The notes beneath the pieces were generated by a model that did no database searches, was not told where the DNA came from, and saw only the letters and a list, made by a program, of their open reading frames with translations. A stretch of DNA of 64,000 bases from DASZQL01 sp964391865 (GTDB lineage: Bacteria; Planctomycetota; Phycisphaerae; Phycisphaerales; UBA1924), in NCBI GenBank assembly GCA_964391865.1, contig CAYMNQ010000004.1, forward strand, positions 62,001 through 126,000, in the 5' to 3' direction. The position numbers and the translations under genes were made by a program. Positions 26,186-34,280 of the stretch are shown here, in pieces (position 1 is the stretch's first letter; the number at the start of each line of letters is the position of its first letter).

Positions 26186-27523
26186 TCACGCGGGCAGCGC
26201 CGAGCCGTCCATCGCGCTCTGCCACAGCAACCGATGCTGCGCCGCGCCGACGAGCCTGAACCGCAGCATCGCCAGCGCCAGTTTCGCCGACCGGTCGCGC
26301 ACCGCCGTTCGATCGCCCGGGATCTGGAATCGTCGCACTTCAACAGGCGCCGCATCGCCGCGCTCCGCCAGCCCGATGAACACCGCGCCCACGGGCTTCG
26401 CGTCCGACCCGCCGCCAGGCCCGGCGATGCCGGTGATCGCGAGCGAAAACAGCGGCCCGCCAGCCTGCATCCGCTCCGCCGCACCGATCGCCCCGCGCGC
26501 CATCGCCCCCGCCGTCTCCGCGCTCACGGCCCCGTGCCGCTCGATCACCGCCGGATCGACCCCCAGCATCCCGCTCTTCAGTTCGTTCGCGTACGACACC
26601 ACGCCGCCGAGGTACGCCGCTGACGAGCCGGGCACCGCGGTGATCATCGACCCGAGCAGACCGCCGGTGCATGACTCAGCGGTGACGAGCATGGCCCCGC
26701 GCGCCCTCAACTCGCGCACGACCGCGTGCGCCAGCGTCTCATCGCCATCGCCGAAGATGAACGGCCCGAGCGCCGCGCGCACGCGAAGCTCCAGTTCATC
26801 CAGCTCGCGCCCCGCCGCGGAAGCATCCCCCTCGAACCGCAGCCGGCAGGTGATGACCCCGCCGCTCGCCGTCGTGCCGCAGGAGGGGTTCCGCCCGCGC
26901 TGCATCAGTTCGCCGAGCATCGTGCCCACGTCCGCCTCGGGCAGCCCGATGGTGTGCAGCGCCCGCGTCGCGATCGTCTTCCCAGCCGGCGGGTTCAGGC
27001 GCGCCGCGACCTCGCGCTCGAACATCGGCTTCATCTCCAGCGGCGGACCGGGCAGGCAGAAGACATCGCACCGACCGCCGACCCGCGCGTACAGGCCCGG
27101 TGCCGTGCCGTTCGGATTGGGCAGCATCAACGCCGATTCGGGGCGCAGGGCCTGCAGCCGCTGCAGATCGGACATGGTGCGCCCGCGCTTCTTGACCCAC
27201 GCGTCGAGGTGCGCAAACGCCGTCGCGTCTTCGACCAGCCGCTCACCGAGCAGGTCCGCGAGCGCTCGGCGCGTCAGGTCGTCGAGCGTCGGGCCCAGCC
27301 CGCCCGTCATGACAACGAGAGGCACGCCGGCCCGCACCGCATGGTCGATCGCCGCACGGATTGCCGCGCCGTCATCGCCCAGCGTGACGTGCCGATCGAT
27401 GTGAACGCCGATCATCGTCAGCCGCTCGGCGAGCCACTGCGAGTTTGTATCGAGTTTCTGCCCCAGCGCGAGTTCGTCGCCGGTGGAGAGAATTACCGCG
27501 GTGTGATGCACGACATCCGTCAT
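26186..27523 (-). CDS. cinA: CinA-like nicotinamide-nucleotide amidase
   Basis: A 445-residue two-domain protein. The N-terminal MoCF/COG1058 domain (to about 170) has ILSTGDELALGQKLDTNSQW and VVMTGGLGPTLDD; it hydrolyses ADP-ribose-like substrates in some relatives. The C-terminal CinA domain (about 280-430) has VTAESCTGGLLGSMIT and ITGIAGPGGGSDAKPVG, the deamidase site that recycles nicotinamide mononucleotide. The name comes from competence genes, but NAD recycling is the usual role. It precedes cysS with a 30-bp gap. Confidence 0.9.
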   Translation of the reverse strand: MTDVVHHTAVILSTGDELALGQKLDTNSQWLAERLTMIGVHIDRHVTLGDDGAAIRAAIDHAVRAGVPLVVMTGGLGPTLDDLTRRALADLLGERLVEDATAFAHLDAWVKKRGRTMSDLQRLQALRPESALMLPNPNGTAPGLYARVGGRCDVFCLPGPPLEMKPMFEREVAARLNPPAGKTIATRALHTIGLPEADVGTMLGELMQRGRNPSCGTTASGGVITCRLRFEGDASAAGRELDELELRVRAALGPFIFGDGDETLAHAVVRELRARGAMLVTAESCTGGLLGSMITAVPGSSAAYLGGVVSYANELKSGMLGVDPAVIERHGAVSAETAGAMARGAIGAAERMQAGGPLFSLAITGIAGPGGGSDAKPVGAVFIGLAERGDAAPVEVRRFQIPGDRTAVRDRSAKLALAMLRFRLVGAAQHRLLWQSAMDGSALPA

Positions 27524-27571
27524 GCGGCAAGGATACGTCCCCCAGGGGCGGGGGCCAGGGTGCGTCGGCGC

Positions 27572-28771
27572 TCAGCGTTCGACCACCATCGACACGGCGT
27601 TCCCGCCGCCGAGGCACAGCGACGCCACGCCGCGATTCTTGTTGGTGCGGATGAGTTGGTGCAGCAGGGTGGTGAGGACCCGCGCGCCGGAGGCGCCGAT
27701 CGGGTGCCCGAGCGCGATCCCGCCGCCGCAGATGTTGAGCTTGTCCTGCGGGATGCCCAGCGCGCGGATGTCGGCGAGCACCTGCGCCGCGAAGGCCTCG
27801 TTCAGCTCGAAGAGATCAATGTCGCCCACGCCCAGTCCGGCCTTCTTCAGAACCGCGCTGATGCCGTCGATCGGCGCGTCGAAGAGTTCCTTCGGCGCCA
27901 CGCCCGAGGTGTGGTACGCGACGATGCGCGCGAGGGGCTTGATGCCCAGTTTTTCCGCCATCGCGGCGCTCATGACGGCGACTGCCGCCGCGCCATCAGA
28001 AATCTGGCTGGCGTTCGCCGCCGTCACCGTGCCGTCGCCGTTGACGGGGCGCAGCGCCGCCATCGTCTGCGCCGTCGATTCCGCCCGGATGCCCTCGTCC
28101 GCCGAGACGCCGGGCGACTTCTTATCGAGACACTGCTCGCCGCTGATCGCGACAATCTCGCTCTTGAACCAACCGTTCTTCGTCGCCTCGGCGGCGCGCT
28201 GGTGCGACTGGGCCGCGAACGCGTCCTGATCCGCGCGCGAAACGTTGTGCTTCTTCGCCGTGTGGTCGGCGGCGTTCACCATGCCCCAGTTTTCGAAGGG
28301 GCACCGCAGCCCGTCGTACTGCATGTGGTCGTCGAGCTTCGCCTCGCCGAACTTGAAGCCCGTGCGCGCGTAGGTCATGTGGGGCGCGAGCGTCATGTTC
28401 TCGAACCCACCCGCGATGACTACCTGGTTGTCGCCCGCCTTGATCGACTGGGCGGCGAGCATCACGCTCTCGAGACCCGAGCCGCAGACCTTGTTGATCG
28501 TCTTCGCGCTCAGGGTGTTCGGCAAACCCGCCTTCAGCCCCGCCTGCCGAGCCGGGTTCTGCCCCAGCCCAGCCTGCAGGACGCAGCCCATGATGACCTC
28601 ATCGACCTTGTCCTTCAGCGCCGGGACCTCGTCGAGCAGCGATTTGATCGCGTACGACCCCAGCACAGGCGAGGGCACCTTCGAGAACCCACCAAAGAAC
28701 TTGCCGATCGGCGTACGCTTGGCGGCCACGATGACGGGCGTGTTCTCGGCGGGCAGATGCGGGGTCGGCAT
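27572..28771 (-). CDS. Acetyl-CoA acetyltransferase (thiolase)
   Basis: A 399-residue thiolase that joins or splits acetyl-CoA and acetoacetyl-CoA (or longer chains). The nucleophile is Cys96 in INKVCGSGLES; the second active-site histidine and cysteine are in GGGIALGHPIGASGAR and ASLCLGGGNAVSM. ELNEAFAAQ is the expected covering motif. The start at ATG 28771 has AGGAG ten bases upstream, and a longer frame is rejected. Biosynthetic versus degradative direction cannot be told. No other beta-oxidation genes adjoin it. Confidence 0.94.
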   Translation of the reverse strand: MPTPHLPAENTPVIVAAKRTPIGKFFGGFSKVPSPVLGSYAIKSLLDEVPALKDKVDEVIMGCVLQAGLGQNPARQAGLKAGLPNTLSAKTINKVCGSGLESVMLAAQSIKAGDNQVVIAGGFENMTLAPHMTYARTGFKFGEAKLDDHMQYDGLRCPFENWGMVNAADHTAKKHNVSRADQDAFAAQSHQRAAEATKNGWFKSEIVAISGEQCLDKKSPGVSADEGIRAESTAQTMAALRPVNGDGTVTAANASQISDGAAAVAVMSAAMAEKLGIKPLARIVAYHTSGVAPKELFDAPIDGISAVLKKAGLGVGDIDLFELNEAFAAQVLADIRALGIPQDKLNICGGGIALGHPIGASGARVLTTLLHQLIRTNKNRGVASLCLGGGNAVSMVVER

Positions 28772-29005
28772 GGACAAGCGCTCCTGGATCACACACAACC
28801 AATGAGATGCGGCGGACACTCAGCCGCTTCTGGAGTATACGATTGACTCGGGCGATCTGATGCAAATGCGCCAGTCTTTTGTGCGGTTGCACAACACAAA
28901 TGACTGATCCGGGGGGAGACTCAGAACGTCGGCGGGAAACTGGAGAAGACGTCGTGGTCCGATAGTGGGGGATCGCGGCCTCGCGGGTGTGGGTACGCTG
29001 CGGGA

Positions 29006-29368
29006 ATGAGTGGAGCCGGGCCGTATCCGTCGTTGATCGAGGGGTGGGAGATCACGCCGACCGAAGCCGAGCAGGCCGTTCGGCGGCGGGGGTCTGAGGT
29101 GATCCTGCTGGACTGCCGCACGCCGAAGGAGTGGGCGACGGCGCGGATCGCCGGCGCTATTCATGTGCCGATGCAGGACCTGCCGGCCCGGCTGCCCGAG
29201 CTCGAACAGTACGCCGACACGCCGCTGATTGTGTATTGCCACCATGGGCGCCGGTCGTTCAGCGTCACGGAGTTCCTGCGCAAGCAGGGATTCACGAGCG
29301 TGATGTCGATGGCGGGGGGGATCGACCGTTGGTCGGTCGAGGTGGATGCGTCGGTGCCGAGGTATTAA
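29006..29368 (+). CDS. Single-domain rhodanese
   Basis: A 120-residue rhodanese domain protein. The active-site loop is Cys78 in VYCHHGRRS, and the N-terminal signature is VILLDCRTPKEWATARIAGAIHVP. Such proteins carry a persulfide sulfur on the cysteine and pass it to acceptors, for example sulfur-carrier proteins. No signal peptide is seen, so it acts in the cytoplasm. It lies 122 bp upstream of the beta-grasp-like gene at 29491 in the same direction, a suggestive but unproven pairing. Confidence 0.9.
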   Translation: MSGAGPYPSLIEGWEITPTEAEQAVRRRGSEVILLDCRTPKEWATARIAGAIHVPMQDLPARLPELEQYADTPLIVYCHHGRRSFSVTEFLRKQGFTSVMSMAGGIDRWSVEVDASVPRY

Positions 29369-29490
29369 GTTTGGACCTCCGCTCAACGACGCGCTGATCT
29401 TGCGGAATTTCACTTCACGCGGGTGCAGTTCAACCGTAGAATTTCAGAGTCGATCACTTGTACGTGTCGACGAAGCGAAGGGGGTGATGG

Positions 29491-29883
29491 GTGCCAACCG
29501 TCATCGTTCGAGATCAGTCAACGGCGGGGATCGGCAGCGCGTCGAGCACCCTGGAGTTCCCGTCCGAGCATCTCACCGTTCGCGAGCTTATCCGTGAGCG
29601 TGTGTACCAGGAGGTGCAGGACTACAACCGCCGTAGGGACGGTGCGTTCCGCGGGCTGATCCAGCCTTCGGACGCCGAGGTGGCGATAAACGGATACAGA
29701 CTGAAGCCGGGACGCGAACTTGATTGGAAGCGGCAGTTTGAGCGAGCGTGCGAAGCATTCAACGCGCGCGGATTCCTGCTTCTCATCGGCGATCGTCAGA
29801 CGACGAGTCTCGATGACGAAGTCACGCTGAGCCGAGGGGTTGAGGTGACCTTTCTGCGACTGGTGCCGCTCGTGGGGGGGTGA
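29491..29883 (+). CDS. Probable ubiquitin/ThiS-like beta-grasp protein ending in Gly-Gly
   Basis: A 130-residue protein from GTG 29491. The order is beta strand (MPTVIVRD), second strand (TLEFPSE), helix (LTVRELIRERVYQEV), then VAINGYRLKPGREL and a C-terminal LLLIGDRQTTSLDDEVTL...VTFLRLVPLVGG. The last part reads like the end of ubiquitin or ThiS: strand, turn, last strand, then free C-terminal Gly129-Gly130. It is longer than ThiS/MoaD (about 66-80) because of an insertion around 46-60 and 70-90. In relatives the Gly-Gly end is adenylated for thiocarboxylate formation or conjugation. Its end overlaps the DUF4132-type gene start by four bases. The fold is inferred from the sequence pattern only. 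Confidence 0.65.
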   Translation: MPTVIVRDQSTAGIGSASSTLEFPSEHLTVRELIRERVYQEVQDYNRRRDGAFRGLIQPSDAEVAINGYRLKPGRELDWKRQFERACEAFNARGFLLLIGDRQTTSLDDEVTLSRGVEVTFLRLVPLVGG

Positions 29884-32444
29884 GTACGATGGAGTCTGGG
29901 GGCGAAGACGTCATCAGAGCGGTCAAGCATGCAATGGAACAATGGCCGCTACGGCACGGGTGGCCACACTCATCGGCACCGCAGATTGTCGCATTGCTTC
30001 ACGGATTGACGGAAGACCAGCAGGCTGCAGCCGCGCTGATCGCGCTCAATGCCGGTGTCGATCGGCCCGATCCGGCACTGAAACCGATCCAGCGCCATGC
30101 GGAGATCGGGATTTCCATCGCTCGAGCACTTCTGGCTCGGCGACTGGCGTGCACGGATGAGTTGTTGGCACAACTGCTTCGCCGCTGTCAGAATGTCAGC
30201 AGTTACCATTCGGGAATTCACTCGGGCCTGATTCGTCAGCTCGAAGCTGATCCTGAGCGGGTGCGTGCCAACGAGACGCTTCGGCGCGCGGCCCATGCGT
30301 ACCTTCTGACGCGGCATGAGACAGTTCGTTCACACGATCGCACGCAGGTCGGTCGTCTTCGAGCATTGCTTGAGCTTGAGCAACGTCTGCCGCTTGCAGC
30401 CGGCGAGGCGTGGTCCGATCGCGCGCTCTCCGACATTGAGACCATGCCGCCTGAGAAGCGTTCGGCCTACTCAAACCTTCTATGTCATTGCTCGTGCGCC
30501 AGTTCGTCGGTGCCCGCGTCGAAGTGGCTCCGAGAATCGCGTGACATAGTCTCCAGCATTGGTTCGGATGATGTCGCCCGCTACCTCCTGGATTGGTTCC
30601 CGCTGGTTGACAAGCCGCGTCCTGTGCCGTTTGTGCGGCACAACGAGTACGAGACCGATCCGACTCATCTCATTGTTGACCCGCACATGGATGTGCTGAA
30701 AGGTCTGTGTTGGCTCGCGCCGGAATTGGGCGGACCGGAGATCGCCCGTGCGCTCGGCAAGCTCGCAATCTCCGCGTACCGAAAGCTGCCGGGGATCGGG
30801 CCGCGCGCCGTACGCGTCGGCAACGCGGCGGTGTACGCGCTGGGTCAGATGCCCGGGATGGATGCGCTCGGGCAGCTCGCGATGCTGCGCGTGAAGATCA
30901 AGTTCGGAACCGCGCAGAAAGGGATCGAGAAAGCGCTGAAAGCGGCTGCCGAGCGTGCCGGCCTTCCTCTTTCGGAGATCGAGGAACTCGGCGTGCCCGC
31001 GTACGGTCTCACCGAGATCGGACGCCGCGTGGACACGCTCGGCACGCATGATGCCGAGTTGTCCGTCGTGGGCATCGGGAAAACCGAGTTGATGTTCGTA
31101 CCGCGCGAGGGGGCGCGAGCGGGCAAGCGAATGAAGTCTGTGCCCGCGGCGGTCAAGGAGGAGTTCGCGGCGGATCTAAAAGAGCTCAAGTCGGCCGCGA
31201 AGGACATCAGCGCGATGCTGACGGCCCAGCGCGACCGCATCGATGCGCTTTTCCTAGAAGAAAAAGTGTGGCGGGCTTCCGAGTGGCGAGCTCGGTATCT
31301 CGATCACCCGCTCGTTGGCGTGATCGCGCGCCGCCTGATCTGGCAGATCGCCCCTGCTGCCGACGCGAGTTGGGATGAATCGCGAAGCGCGATCCGGCTG
31401 GAGGAAACTGGTGCCCTCGTGGACCAGCGTGGCGAACGGGTCGAGATCGACGACGAGCGCGCCGCGGTCAGGCTCTGGCACCCGGTCCACGTCGTCCGTG
31501 AGGAGACTCTCGCGTGGCGGCGGTACCTGGAGGAGCATCGGGTACGACAGCCCTTCAAGCAAGCGCACCGCGAGGTGTACCTGCTCACCGACGCCGAGCG
31601 TCGCACCGGGACGTACTCGAACCGATTCGGCGCACATGTGATCAAGCAGCACCAGTTCAATGCGCTGGCGCGTGGGCGGGGATGGAAGAACAAGCTCCGG
31701 CTGATGGTGGATGACGAATACCCGCCCGCGTCGAGAGAGATCCGGGCGCACGGGCTCCGCGCCGAATTCTGGGTCGAGGGGATCGGCGACCACCACGGAA
31801 CGGACACCAACGAGTCCGGCGTGTTCCACTACCTCGCGACCGACCAGGTCCGCTTCTATCCCGCAGATGCCGCGCAGGCGTCCGCGCACGCGTACGGCGG
31901 TGGGTACGGGGCGTGGCGTACCAGCGACACCGCACCCGGCCTTCCGCTCGAATCGATCCCCGCGCTGACCTTCTCGGAGATCATGCGCGATGTCGATCTC
32001 TTCGTCGGCGTTGCGTCCGTCGGCAACAATGCCGAGTGGAATGATGGCGGTCCTGGAGGTACGCACCGCGACTACTGGAACCGCTTCTCCTTCGGCGAAC
32101 TCAGCGGGACGGGAGAGGGCCGGGCCGAGTTGCTCAAGGGTCTGATCCCGCGGCTGGCGATCGCCCCGCGCTGCTCATTCGACGGGAAATTCTTGCGGGT
32201 GAGGGGCGACCTCCGCGAGTACAAAATTCACATGGGCTCCGGCAACATTCTGATGGAGCCGAATGATCAGTATCTGTGCATCGTGCCGACATCCCGCGCC
32301 GGCGATATCGCCGGAGACGGAAAGCTGTTTGTCCCGTTCGAAGGCGATCGTACGCTCGCGATCATTCTGAGCAAAGCGCTGATGCTCGCCGAGGATCGCT
32401 CTATCAAGGATCCGTCGATTGTGCGGCAGATTGGGCCTGCGTGA
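29880..32444 (+). CDS. DUF4132-family large protein, function unknown
   Basis: An 854-residue cytoplasmic protein. The N-terminal half is helical and HEAT-like in pattern (LRRAAHAYLLTRHETV, LGGPEIARALGKLAISAYRKL). From about residue 530 the DUF4132 signature appears: RQPFKQAHREVYLLTDAE, YSNRFGAHVIKQHQFNALA. A C-terminal region with DVDLFVGVASVGNN and HMGSGNILMEPND follows. E. coli YehI/MolR belong to this family, but no biochemical activity is established. No membrane segment or signal peptide is seen. Start GTG 29880 overlaps the preceding stop (GTGA), so expression is coupled to the Gly-Gly-ending small protein. Confidence 0.82.
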   Translation: MSTMESGGEDVIRAVKHAMEQWPLRHGWPHSSAPQIVALLHGLTEDQQAAAALIALNAGVDRPDPALKPIQRHAEIGISIARALLARRLACTDELLAQLLRRCQNVSSYHSGIHSGLIRQLEADPERVRANETLRRAAHAYLLTRHETVRSHDRTQVGRLRALLELEQRLPLAAGEAWSDRALSDIETMPPEKRSAYSNLLCHCSCASSSVPASKWLRESRDIVSSIGSDDVARYLLDWFPLVDKPRPVPFVRHNEYETDPTHLIVDPHMDVLKGLCWLAPELGGPEIARALGKLAISAYRKLPGIGPRAVRVGNAAVYALGQMPGMDALGQLAMLRVKIKFGTAQKGIEKALKAAAERAGLPLSEIEELGVPAYGLTEIGRRVDTLGTHDAELSVVGIGKTELMFVPREGARAGKRMKSVPAAVKEEFAADLKELKSAAKDISAMLTAQRDRIDALFLEEKVWRASEWRARYLDHPLVGVIARRLIWQIAPAADASWDESRSAIRLEETGALVDQRGERVEIDDERAAVRLWHPVHVVREETLAWRRYLEEHRVRQPFKQAHREVYLLTDAERRTGTYSNRFGAHVIKQHQFNALARGRGWKNKLRLMVDDEYPPASREIRAHGLRAEFWVEGIGDHHGTDTNESGVFHYLATDQVRFYPADAAQASAHAYGGGYGAWRTSDTAPGLPLESIPALTFSEIMRDVDLFVGVASVGNNAEWNDGGPGGTHRDYWNRFSFGELSGTGEGRAELLKGLIPRLAIAPRCSFDGKFLRVRGDLREYKIHMGSGNILMEPNDQYLCIVPTSRAGDIAGDGKLFVPFEGDRTLAIILSKALMLAEDRSIKDPSIVRQIGPA

Positions 32445-32456
32445 GACGGCGGTCTT

Positions 32457-33029
32457 TTACTCGTCATCATCAAGCCGACGGTGCGCGATGAACTTCGCGC
32501 GTCCGATGGTGGCGTGGGGGTCGTCGAATTCGAACGTGAAGCACTCCCCCGTGCGGAGTTCATAGCGCCCGCCCAGCGGGCCGTGGATCAGCGCGCCGAT
32601 GAGCAGTTCGAGCTGCGGGTTGTGGCCGACGAGGGCGAGATGATGGAGGCGTGTTTGTGCGCCGCTTGACACGCGAGGAAGCGACTGAACCCCCTCCGCC
32701 CTCGAAGACTCGTGGACGTCCCCCGATCCCGCGGGGGAGGAGGCAGCGATCACCTCCGCCGCGTCGGAGACGCTGTTGCCGACTTCGAGGCGTTCGTCGA
32801 AGACGAGCGGGCAGCCGAGGGCGCGCTGGATCAACTCGGCGGTCTGTCTTGCGCGCGTGAACGGGCTGGCGACGATCAACGTCGGCGGGCGCGTGCTCGC
32901 GGCGAGCTGCTCGCCCAACCAGCGCGCCTGGCGCTCGCCGCGCGATTTCAGCGCGCGGTCGCGGTCGAGGCCCGTGGGCGAGTCCTGCTCGGCCTTGCCG
33001 TGGCGGATGATGTGGAGGAAGGAAGGCAT
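32457..33029 (-). CDS. Histidine phosphatase (SixA-like)
   Basis: A 190-residue histidine phosphatase superfamily protein. The catalytic RHG triad is at IIRHGKAEQD (Arg9, His10, Gly11), with a second Arg in ASPFTRARQTAEL and a second His in LALVGHNPQLELL. The size and short domain match SixA, which removes phosphate from a histidine phosphotransfer protein; other members act on small phosphates. An insertion of low-complexity residues (GSGDVHESSRAEGVQ) around 105-125 is unusual. No clear operon partner; it converges on the DUF4132 gene. Confidence 0.85.
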   Translation of the reverse strand: MPSFLHIIRHGKAEQDSPTGLDRDRALKSRGERQARWLGEQLAASTRPPTLIVASPFTRARQTAELIQRALGCPLVFDERLEVGNSVSDAAEVIAASSPAGSGDVHESSRAEGVQSLPRVSSGAQTRLHHLALVGHNPQLELLIGALIHGPLGGRYELRTGECFTFEFDDPHATIGRAKFIAHRRLDDDE

Positions 33030-33041
33030 GGGGGAGGAAGG

Positions 33042-33072
33042 GACCGAGGGATCGAGGGATCAAGGGATCGAG
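33042..33072. repeat. Degenerate 8-bp tandem word repeat
   Basis: Four near-copies of an 8-mer close to GATCGAGG (GACCGAGG, GATCGAGG, GATCAAGG, GATCGAGT). It lies just upstream of the phosphatase start. Similar words recur at 35386 and 60064. Confidence 0.55.
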
Positions 33073-33082
33073 TGAAGGCGGG

Positions 33083-33143
33083 AGGCATTGGGCACTGGGC
33101 ATTGGAACTACAAACTGCAAACTCCCAACTGCAAACTCAAAGC
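33083..33143. repeat. Word-like intergenic repeat
   Basis: GGGCATTGG-type words (GGCATTG, GGCACTG, GGCATTGG) are followed by near-copies of AACTGCAAACTC spaced by CCAACTGC. It fills the gap between divergent genes and has no coding appearance. Confidence 0.45.
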
Positions 33144-33169
33144 CTCCGACTCCCCGCTACCCTACCCGT

Positions 33170-33550
33170 GTGAACCAACTTTCGCCCAGCCCGATCCCCG
33201 CGATCCGCCAGGTGATGATGCCGCAGGACACGAACCCGCAGGGCACCATCTTCGGCGGCGTGATTCTCTCCCTCATCGACCAGGCGGCGTTCGTCGAAGC
33301 GCTGCGCCAGGGCAACCACCGCTACGTCACGGTGGCGATGAACACCATCGAGTTCCACAAGCCGGTGCTCGTGGGCGACATCCTCTCGCTCTGGGCGACG
33401 GCGACGAAGATCGGGCGCACTTCCGTGACGGTGCATGTCGAAGTGAAGGCGCAGCGCCCGAGCGCGAACACCGAGATCGCGGTGACGCAGGCGGACGTGG
33501 TGCTCGTCGCGGTGGACGAGCACGGCACGCCGGTGGCGGTGAAAAGTTAG
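33170..33550 (+). CDS. Acyl-CoA thioesterase (hotdog fold, YciA-like)
   Basis: A 126-residue hotdog-fold thioesterase that hydrolyses acyl-CoA. The start MMPQDTNPQGTIFGGVILSLIDQAAFVEA has the Asn-Pro-x-Gly and Asp residues of the YciA/BACH family, and MNTIEFHKPVLVGDILSLWA is the second family block. GTG start at 33170 follows a non-coding repeat. It is coded just before the short asparaginase with 38 bp between, so the two may be co-transcribed, though their roles are unrelated. Cytoplasmic. Confidence 0.87.
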   Translation: MNQLSPSPIPAIRQVMMPQDTNPQGTIFGGVILSLIDQAAFVEALRQGNHRYVTVAMNTIEFHKPVLVGDILSLWATATKIGRTSVTVHVEVKAQRPSANTEIAVTQADVVLVAVDEHGTPVAVKS

Positions 33551-33588
33551 ATGTCGGAAGGGCGGAAGTCGGAAGCAGAACGAGCGAC

Positions 33589-34101
33589 ATGCGCACCATC
33601 GAACTCATCACGACCGGCGGCACGATCGAGAAGGTCTACGACGAAGCCGCCCAGCAGCTCGTCAACCGCGGGTCGATCGTGCAGCGCATGCTCCGCCGGC
33701 TGAGGCTCGAGGATGCCCGCGTGCACGTGCGCGAGCTGCTCAGCAAGGACAGCCTGCATATGACCGACGACGACCGTACCCTGATTGTTCGCGCGGTGAA
33801 GTCGGCGACGGAACTCTCGGGCGGCGTGGTCGTACTCCACGGCACGGACACGCTGTGCGTGACGGGCGAGGCGCTGCAGCGTGCTTTTCCCGGCGCGGGG
33901 CCGCGCGTGCCGATCGTATTGACGGGCGCGATGCGTCCCTACGAGATGAAGCGCAGCGACGCGCTGCAGAACCTGACGGAAGCGATCTTTGCCTGCTCGG
34001 TGGTCCTGCCGGGCGTGTACGCCGCGGCGCACGGGCGCGTGCTGAAGTTTCCCGGCGTGACGAAGGACGCGGCGCGGGGGACGTTCGTGGGAGGGGCTTG
34101 A
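33589..34101 (+). CDS. Short asparaginase-domain protein
   Basis: A 170-residue protein with the N-terminal domain of L-asparaginases. The nucleophile region is ITTGGTIEKVYDE (first Thr), and the second signature is LHGTDTLCVTGEAL. Full asparaginases have about 330 residues; here the C-terminal domain is absent, and the product ends in GTFVGGA. Short homologues of this size are known in other bacteria, so this is not clearly a fragment, but activity is uncertain. The ATG at 33589 is used; the frame is open much further upstream without homology. Confidence 0.78.
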   Translation: MRTIELITTGGTIEKVYDEAAQQLVNRGSIVQRMLRRLRLEDARVHVRELLSKDSLHMTDDDRTLIVRAVKSATELSGGVVVLHGTDTLCVTGEALQRAFPGAGPRVPIVLTGAMRPYEMKRSDALQNLTEAIFACSVVLPGVYAAAHGRVLKFPGVTKDAARGTFVGGA

Positions 34102-34280
34102 GGCTTGGGGCTTGAGACGAAGAGTCAGCAGAGTGCCGGGGCATGCGGCGTTGGGCGTGCCCCGTTCCTGCGATTTCCGCGCGATCTTGGGGCGCGGTCA
34201 GAGCACCGTGCCCCGGCACCCGATTGACTTTCTGGCGCACCGCGCACCGCGCATCGCGCACAGCGCACGACGGTCCCGCT

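Noticed and set aside
24653..28846. Two long plus-strand frames opposite cysS, cinA and the thiolase
   Set aside because: Arg/Ala/Pro-rich shadows of recognised genes on the other strand.
33042..33143. Possible CRISPR array
   Set aside because: Units are 8-14 bp and not separated by unique spacers; no Cas gene is present.
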